Positions 26,405 through 33,100 of a stretch of 64,000 nt of DNA are shown piece by piece; position 1 is the first letter of the stretch, and each line of letters starts with the position of its first letter. The position numbers and the translations under genes are program-made. Below the pieces are notes generated by a model. That model was given only the letters and a program-made list of their open reading frames with translations. It was not told the DNA's origin and searched no databases. Source of the DNA: JBDWFY01 sp965275915 (GTDB lineage: Bacteria; Pseudomonadota; Alphaproteobacteria; Rhizobiales; Stappiaceae); assembly GCA_965275915.1 (NCBI GenBank), contig CBDHYI010000008.1, forward strand, positions 434,001 through 498,000, in the 5' to 3' direction.

Positions 26405-26434
26405 TGAAAACGGCGGGGAGGGCCCCGCCGTTTG
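26405..26434 (-). terminator. terminator downstream of flagellin 3
   Basis: AAACGGCGGGG and CCCCGCCGTTT form an 11-bp stem around a short loop. On the minus strand TTTTCATTT follows. It lies after mosaic repeat copy B, so the flagellin 3 transcript would include the repeat. Confidence 0.7.
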
Positions 26435-26466
26435 ATTGTGTTTCGGTTCTGATTCTCATCTTTGGC

Positions 26467-26567
26467 GCGTATCCGGGAAAAGTTGGAGCACTTTTGCAAT
26501 AAGGATACACGAAAGACAAAGAGCAGGAGCATTTCACGCGAGTCAGTAACCGCGGGAATTGCCCTAG
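26467..26567 (+). repeat. mosaic repeat copy B, overlapping the flagellin 3 stop codon
   Basis: GCGTATCC (26467-26474) and GGATACACG (26503-26511) form the flanking pair. The core at about 26526-26567 begins GGAGCATTTCACGCGA and ends CGCGGGAATTGCCCTAG. The CTA at 26564-26566 is the TAG stop of flagellin 3, exactly as in copy C at the acyl-CoA dehydrogenase stop. Confidence 0.8.
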
Positions 26568-28084
26568 AAAAGATTAAGCACGTTCTGATCGGCCTGCGAT
26601 GCGAAGGACAGCGATGTCGAAGACAACTGCTGCCGTGTCTGAAGCGCCAGCAGGTTGGCACCCTCAAGGTTCGTATCGGCCAGGGTCAGTTCGCCCGCAC
26701 CTGTTTCAAGCGTGTTGATCAGGTTCTTGGTGAAGTCCTGACGGATCTCAACAGTGGAGAGGTTCGTGCCGAATTCGGACGCCTGTGAGCGAAGCTCTTC
26801 CAACGCCTGGTTCAGACGGCCGATCACATCGTTGATCTTCTTGTCCGACGAAAAGTCGGAATCTTCGGCGGCGGCAACAGTTAGAATATTTCCGTTTGAA
26901 TATTCATCCGTGTTGTTGGAATTGATCGCCAAATCAACTTCACTGGTGACCGTCAATGTGCCGTTGGATGACAGCGTTGCCTCGACACCCTTCTGGTCGT
27001 TCAATTTATCGAGCAGATCCTGGACAGTGGTTTCGTCTGTCACTTCGATGGACGTCAATTCGAAATCATTGCCGTCGGAGATATCAATCGTGTCTCCGAT
27101 TTCGAACTTGCCGGTGTCTGTCAGGAGATCGGTTGCGGCCACACCTTGTACGTCTCCGATTTCTCCCGGGTCACCTGTAAGATCCGCGAGACTGAGTGTG
27201 ACGCCAACGCTGGCGGTTACGGTCAGATCGGCATTTGTGGCTACATCGAAGCGACCGGTTTCTTCATTGTATGATGCATTGACACCAGTGTTGGACTCAA
27301 AGGCGTCAATCAGATCCTGAACCGTTGTAATGCCTGTTCCGGGCGGAATAGCGGTTATTCCATCCGATTGAAGGCCATCGCCGTTCGCATCGATTGCGTA
27401 CGTGGTGCCCCCGATAGTAATCGTGTCGTCATCTGCAAGACCGACTGCTTCGGTGAGGGAGTCATTGATGCTGAGCGGATTTGTGCCGTCCGTCAGGGTC
27501 AAAAAGCCTGTACCGCTTTCGAAGCTGGCAGTTGACGAACTCCCCTTACCCTCAGCCAAATCAGCCAGGTTCAGGCCGTCTTCCAGGGTCGTGTCCGTGA
27601 AATCAACCGACTTGACCGTCAGGCTTGAGGTGTTTTCCTCGTTGAAGATAATCGTCAGATCGTTCCCCTTGCCGCCCAGCAGGTTCTTGCCCTTGTAGGA
27701 GGCGTCGCGGGCGACATCTTCGATCTGCTCAAGCAGGTCGTTATACTGTTCGGTAAACCGCTTGCGCTCGAATTGGCTTGAGGTCTGCAGCGCCTGGTTG
27801 GCTTTGGCTTTTGCGGATTCAACCAGGTCTGTGACGGACTTCAGGCCGTCATCGGCAGCGGTCAGGGTCTGAACGCCCTGGCCCATATCGTCGAGCAGGG
27901 TGGACAGATCGCGGGCCCGTGACGAAAGACCGGATGCCGTGAAGAATGAGCTTGGGTTGTCAAGCGCGGAATTGACTTTCAATCCGGTCGCAAGTTTGTT
28001 TTGCACCCCAGACATCAGGTCGGCAGTATTTTGCAAAGAAAGTAGGTTCTGCCGTACGGCAGCGGAGAGATTAATCTCAGCCAT
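26564..28084 (-). CDS. fliC: flagellin, paralogue 3 (506 aa)
   Basis: A flagellin nearly identical to paralogue 2 over about 190 N-terminal and 100 C-terminal residues. It differs mainly in the centre (for example GVTLSLADLTGDPGE, and TDEYSNGNILTVAAAEDSDFSSDK). It is preceded by a CtrA-like box, a hairpin with an AGGAA loop and the CCTAG leader motif. Its TAG stop is supplied by the end of mosaic repeat copy B. Confidence 0.96.
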   Translation of the reverse strand: MAEINLSAAVRQNLLSLQNTADLMSGVQNKLATGLKVNSALDNPSSFFTASGLSSRARDLSTLLDDMGQGVQTLTAADDGLKSVTDLVESAKAKANQALQTSSQFERKRFTEQYNDLLEQIEDVARDASYKGKNLLGGKGNDLTIIFNEENTSSLTVKSVDFTDTTLEDGLNLADLAEGKGSSSTASFESGTGFLTLTDGTNPLSINDSLTEAVGLADDDTITIGGTTYAIDANGDGLQSDGITAIPPGTGITTVQDLIDAFESNTGVNASYNEETGRFDVATNADLTVTASVGVTLSLADLTGDPGEIGDVQGVAATDLLTDTGKFEIGDTIDISDGNDFELTSIEVTDETTVQDLLDKLNDQKGVEATLSSNGTLTVTSEVDLAINSNNTDEYSNGNILTVAAAEDSDFSSDKKINDVIGRLNQALEELRSQASEFGTNLSTVEIRQDFTKNLINTLETGAGELTLADTNLEGANLLALQTRQQLSSTSLSFASQADQNVLNLF

Positions 28085-28094
28085 TTTTTTTACA

Positions 28095-28110
28095 TCCCTA
28101 TTCTAGGAAC
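28095..28110 (-). promoter_or_regulatory. flagellin 3 leader motif at the ribosome site
   Basis: The minus strand reads GTTCCTAGAATAGGGA, 11-26 bases before the ATG; CCTA and TAGG can pair around GAA. It is the counterpart of 26207-26220 and 29474-29491. Confidence 0.45.
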
Positions 28111-28120
28111 AGAACGCGCA

Positions 28121-28133
28121 ACTCTTCCTGAGT
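28121..28133 (-). promoter_or_regulatory. leader hairpin of flagellin 3 with AGGAA loop
   Basis: On the minus strand ACTC-AGGAA-GAGT pairs with a 4-bp stem, 37-49 bases before the ATG. Compared with flagellin 2, the G-C pair at the stem's second position is replaced by A-T, a compensated change, and the loop is identical. Confidence 0.65.
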
Positions 28134-28159
28134 GCCGGGATGATTAGAAACTGTTAACC

Positions 28160-28174
28160 CTAATACTTGGTTAA
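28160..28174 (-). promoter_or_regulatory. CtrA-like box upstream of flagellin 3
   Basis: On the minus strand the site reads TTAA-CCAAGTA-TTAG and continues GGTTAAC, the same pattern as upstream of flagellin 2 with a different spacer. Confidence 0.55.
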
Positions 28175-28265
28175 CACACTGCGATTACTTGAAAATTTTC
28201 TCTGGCGGCAAAATAGGGGAGGGTGATTTGTTGTTGGTTTTCCGACAGTTTTTGCAAATGTCAAT

Positions 28266-28295
28266 AAAAAAGGGCGGGAAAAAATCCCGCCCTTG
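28266..28295 (-). terminator. terminator of flagellin 4
   Basis: On the minus strand GGGCGGGA and TCCCGCCC pair around a T-rich loop, followed by TTTTTTATTG. It lies 23-52 bases after the flagellin 4 stop. Confidence 0.85.
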
Positions 28296-28317
28296 ATCGA
28301 GTGCTTTTTTGTCTGAA

Positions 28318-29466
28318 TTAGAACAGACGCAACACATTCTGGTTGGACTGCGTGGCCAGAGACAACGAGTTGGAAGCCAGTGTCTGCTGGGTCTGCAGAG
28401 CCAACAGGTTGGCACCTTGCTCGTTCGTGTCAGCCAGCGTCAGCTTGCCGGCACCTTCTTCAAGCGTGTTGATCAGGCTCTTGGTGAAGTCCTGACGGTT
28501 TTCAACGATCGAAAGATTGGTACCGTAAGTAGACGCCTGAGCTCGCAAAGCGTCTTTGGCGCCGTCCAGTGCCGTAAGGACAGATTCGATGTCCGCATCA
28601 TTCTGGAAACCACTTTCTGTGGCATCAATAGCGCCGCCGGAAACCAGTGGAGCTCCCGTTTCAGCTGCTACTGCTCCATAAGTGATAGTGATATCCTGAC
28701 CGGTTGTGATATCCAGATTGCCGCCGGAAAGGGACGTTGTAACGCCGTCAATTTCGCCGAGGAAATCCCGGAAGTCCTGAACTGTCGTGTCTGCGGTCAG
28801 TGTCAGGGTTTTGGTGTCACCGCCAACCGCAACATCAAGAGTGCCACCGGCAGTGAAGTTTGTCAGACTGGCCAGTACGGTACTGTTAGTTGCGGTACCT
28901 GTACCGTCAACATCTGTTGCTGTATAAGTAGCTGTTGCACCTTCTGTCAGTGATGCAAGACCGAGATTAGCAACGTCCGTATAGTCGACCGATGCAATAT
29001 CGAGGCTCGAAGTACCATTTTCGTTGAAGGCAACATCGAGGTCGTTGTTGGTACCGCCCAGCAGGTTTTTGCCCTTGTAGCCGGCATCCTTGGCAATATC
29101 TTCGATCTGCGTCAGCAGTTCGTTATATTCCTTAGCAAAGGCAGACCGTTCGTTCGGATCAGTGGTCTGAAGGGCCTGGTTCGCTTTCGCTTTGGCGGTG
29201 TCGACAAGCTCGGTGATGGCAGTAATGCCGTCGTCGGCAGCCTGAATGGTCGAAACGGCCTGACCAAGGTCATCCTGGATGTTGGTGAGATCCGAAGCCC
29301 GGCTCTCCAGCGCGGCAGCCGTGAAGAATGCATTCGGATCGTCCAGTGCGGAATTCACTTTCTTACCTGTTGAAAGTTTTTCCTGAACGTCGCCCAACAG
29401 CTGTGTCGTGGACTGGAGAGCGATAAGGTTCGTGCGGACCGCACTGGAGAGTGTAATATTAGCCAT
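28318..29466 (-). CDS. fliC: flagellin, paralogue 4 (382 aa)
   Basis: The shortest paralogue, with the conserved ends (ITLSSAVRTNLIALQSTTQLLGDVQEKLSTGKKVNSALDDPNAFFTAAAL; ALQTQQTLASNSLSLATQSNQNVLRLF) and a centre of only about 180 residues with a single Flagellin_IN-like module (TTVQDFRDFLGEIDGVTTSL). Its size is close to that of typical alphaproteobacterial flagellins, so it may be a major or ancestral subunit. It has a leader hairpin and its own terminator. Confidence 0.96.
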   Translation of the reverse strand: MANITLSSAVRTNLIALQSTTQLLGDVQEKLSTGKKVNSALDDPNAFFTAAALESRASDLTNIQDDLGQAVSTIQAADDGITAITELVDTAKAKANQALQTTDPNERSAFAKEYNELLTQIEDIAKDAGYKGKNLLGGTNNDLDVAFNENGTSSLDIASVDYTDVANLGLASLTEGATATYTATDVDGTGTATNSTVLASLTNFTAGGTLDVAVGGDTKTLTLTADTTVQDFRDFLGEIDGVTTSLSGGNLDITTGQDITITYGAVAAETGAPLVSGGAIDATESGFQNDADIESVLTALDGAKDALRAQASTYGTNLSIVENRQDFTKSLINTLEEGAGKLTLADTNEQGANLLALQTQQTLASNSLSLATQSNQNVLRLF

Positions 29467-29473
29467 TGACTTG

Positions 29474-29491
29474 TTTCCTAATTCTAAGGAT
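29474..29491 (-). promoter_or_regulatory. flagellin 4 leader motif at the ribosome site
   Basis: The minus strand reads ATCCTTAGAATTAGGAAA, 8-25 bases before the ATG. CCTTA/TAGG can pair around the AGGA ribosome site. It is related to 26207-26220 and 28095-28110. Confidence 0.4.
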
Positions 29492-29514
29492 ACGCGCCGC
29501 CCATCCTGGACGGA

Positions 29515-29531
29515 CTGCCCTTCCCGGACAG
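29515..29531 (-). promoter_or_regulatory. leader hairpin of flagellin 4 with GGGAA loop
   Basis: On the minus strand CTGTCC-GGGAA-GGGCAG pairs in a 6-bp stem (one G-T pair), 49-65 bases before the ATG. The stem sequence is unrelated to those of flagellins 2 and 3, while GGAA in the loop is conserved. Confidence 0.6.
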
Positions 29532-29865
29532 CGCCAACACCCTCTCAACCGCGCCTCAAGGAGATCTAAAGAAACATGGTGAATGCAAGTTAACCTTAAC
29601 CCTCTGAAAATATTGATGGTTAATAGAGGGTTTCAATTGAGTGAAGCAAAAGTGCTGCCGACGGAAATGAGGTGTTGAGCCGGATTGTTTTCGTTCGTTT
29701 CAGGGGAGGGATGTTTGCGAAAAACCCGACGAGAGAGTTTGACGAGAGAATTTGATGCTGTGAAACCCGCTCTGACACCGAAATCAGGGGCCATAACTCG
29801 GCACTCACTTGTCTGTAGCGAAAAAACGTGAGTGCGCCCTGATGTCAATTCTGAATGTGCCGACC

Positions 29866-29968
29866 GGGGCAATTCTCGCAATCTTTGGATCACGTGAAAT
29901 GCTCCAGACCTTTGTTTAGCGCGTATCCCTGTCGCAAAGGTCATCCGACCTTTGCGACAGGGATACGC
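29866..29968 (-). repeat. mosaic repeat copy D (inverted) with 22-bp perfect hairpin
   Basis: Read on the minus strand, a 22-bp perfect stem with a 4-base loop (29968-29921, beginning GCGTATCCCTGTCGCAAAGG) is followed by the core. The core begins GGAGCATTTCACGTGATCC and ends GCGAGAATTGCCCC at 29866. The layout matches copies A, B and C in the opposite orientation. The surrounding 29467-30164 region (698 bases) otherwise holds only the flagellin 4 leader and no convincing gene. Confidence 0.85.
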
Positions 29969-30164
29969 TATAGCCCGCTTTTCACACCCTTCCTTCCAGC
30001 TTTTTGCCGTTTGATCCGCCATTTCAAGCACATTTATGAGTCCACACCCTGCCGGGACTTCTCACACTGCTTGTAGTCTGCGCCGGTTGAAGTGCGCGAC
30101 AACGTGTATCGAAGCACTTGACCGCCTGCCCGGCCCGATACGCTCCGCGCACGTCTCCGACGCT

Positions 30165-33100
30165 CTAAACAAAGCGGAAATCGTCGGCATGAAGGTCCGC
30201 GACCTGAACATTCTTCAACGTGACTGAATTATTTGTATCGACAGTCAGCGTCGTATGGGTCCCATCGTCCGCAGCCGCAGCTAGCACCTCTGCGAAATTT
30301 GCGAAGGTTGTGCTGTCAAATTCAATCACATCATCGGTGGTTTGCCCGGCTTCGAAATCAGCGATGGTATCCTGCCCGAAATCATTGCCTTTGAACTGGA
30401 ACGTATCATTGTCCGCAAATCCGGTAAGGATTTCATCTTCATTGGTGCTGGTCAGGGTATCGGCACCAACGGTTCCGTCGATAACACCGTTACCCAGCAC
30501 TCCTTGGACTGTAATTGTCACCGTTTCGGTGGCCGTACCGCCGTTTCCGTCACTGATGGTATAGGTGAACGTGTCGGTTGCTGTTTCGCCTGCCGCCAGA
30601 AACACGAACTGTTCATCGGCCGAATAGCTGAAGGTGCCGTCATTGTTGTTGATCACTGTCCCTTTGGTATTAGCTGTGTCGACAGCGAATGTGTGCGTAT
30701 CGGAAGTGTCCGGATCAGCACGGGCGGCAGACAAAATGATGGCGGGTCCATTGTCGATGGCTGTTCCAGTGACCGCCAGTGCAACCGGCGCATCATTTGT
30801 TCCAACAATAGTGACGTTGAATGTCTGGCTGGCGGTTCCGCTATTTGGATCGTTGACGGCGAGGGTGTAGGTCAGTGTGACCGTTTCCTCTGTCGCCAGA
30901 TAGTCGAACAGTGTGGAGTTTGCAGCAAAGTTCACTTTCAGCGAACCGGTGCTGCTGCCGGCGGCTTTCACGATATCCGTGATGGAGATGAGATTGAGCA
31001 GCGCTGCATCCGTCACGCCGGACAGGCCGCCGGTCGTGCCGCTCTTGCTGACGGCGGTTACCGATGCCGTATAGCCGGTATCGTTCACATCCTGATCGCT
31101 GAAGGTGACATCAAGCGAACCGGTAATATTTGCCGTGGTGGTTGTTTCCCAAAGATTGAGATCACCTGTCGGCACATAGTTGCCAAGCGCATCGGGCGTA
31201 AAGGTGTAGACAGCTCCGCTGTTCAAACCGTGATCATCGTCATGATAGGCGCCAACCAGAACAACACCTGCATCGTTAATCGATACCGACCGGCCGAAAT
31301 TGTCTCCGGCTTCCCCATCCGGAGCATGAAGTTTGGTCTCGGTGTAGCCACCTGAACCATCCGGGCGATAGATATATATCGCGCCTGCATTTGCACCGTT
31401 GTCGTCATTGCCCAATGCGCCGGCAACCACGACGCCCGCCTCATTCATGGCTACCGAATATCCTAGAAAGTCACTGGCTACCGCGTCTGAGGCTGTCAGT
31501 TTGACTTCGCTGTAACCGCCGATGCCATCCGGTGTGTAAACATATAAAGATCCGGAATTACTGCCGCCATCATCATCGAAAGGAGACCCTGCGATCATGA
31601 TGCCGGATTCATTGATGGCAACTGATCGCCCGAATTGATCTCCGGCGGCTCCGTCTGAAGCGGTCAGCTTGACTTCGGTGTACCCCCCTGTGCCATTGGG
31701 CGTGTAGACATAGACCGATCCGGAATCCGCACCGTTGTCGCCATCATTATAAGTACCGACGGCAATAATTCCGGCATCGTTCACAACAAGGGTCTGACCG
31801 AATTGATCCCCGGCAGCACCGTCCGACGCAGTCAGTTTGACTTCGTTATAGCCTCCGGAACCATCTGGAGTGAAAACATAGATGGAGCCCGATTCCGATC
31901 CTTTGTCGTCATCACCGTAAGCGCCTGCAACAACGACACCGGCATTATTCACCGAGACGGTGTATTCTCCCCGGCCCAGGAAATCGAGCGCTGCAGCATC
32001 CGATGCAGTCAGTTTGACTTCGGCGTAACCGCCGATGCCGTCGGGTGTGAAAACATAGATTGCACCGGCTGCATTGCCGTTGTCATCATCACCATAAGCA
32101 CTTGCAACGACCACGCCATTGTCGTTTATCGCGACGGACAGTCCCAGATAATCGTTGTGTTCACCATCGGATGCCGTCAACTCAACGACATCGTAGCCGC
32201 CTGAGTTGTTGGGCGTGTGCACATGGACAGCACCGGGCCGGATGTTCCCTGTACCATCATAGTACGCACTGACAGCCAATATCCCGGAATTGTTAATTGC
32301 AGTTGTATATCCAAAATTGGCTATACCGGAATTAAGGGGAATATTGGTCGACGTCACCTTGTCCGGATCCAAAACCGAAACAATCGACGTAATCAATGGT
32401 GCTCTGTTTTCCCCGGCGATAGTAATGGTCACCGTCTCGGTGGCCGTGCCGCCGTTTCCGTCGCTGACGGTGTATGTGAAGGTGTCGGTCGCGGTTTCTC
32501 CGGCAGCCAGATAGTCGAACTGACCGTTGGTCGAGTAGCTGAAGGTGCCGTTGTTGTTGTTGGTCACCGAGCCGGTGGTACCGGTGGTGTTCACCGTATA
32601 GGTATGCGTGTCGGATGTGTCTGCATCGGTGATACTGGCCGAGACCGTGATTGCCGGGCCGTTTTCGTTGGCAGCCGCTGTCACAGCGAGGGCAACCGGC
32701 GCATCGTTCTGGCCGGTGATGGTGACGGTCACCGTCTCGGTGGCCGTGCCGCCGTTTCCGTCACTCACTGTGTAGGTGAAGGTATCGGTCGCGGTTTCTC
32801 CGGCAGCCAGATATTCGAACTGACCGTTGGCCGAGTAGCTGAACGTGCCGTCATTGTTGTTGGTGACGGAGCCAATGGTGCCGGTGGTATCAACCGTATA
32901 GGTGTGCGTGTCGGACGTATCCGCATCGGTGATGCTGGCCGAGACCGTGATTGCCGGGCCGTCCTCGTTGGCAGCCGCCGCCACGGCCAGGGCAACCGGT
33001 GCATCGTTCTGGCCGGTAATGGTCACAGTCACCGTCTCGGTGGCCGTACCGCCGTTTCCGTCGCTGACTGTGTATGTGAAGGTGTCGGTCGCGGTTTCTC

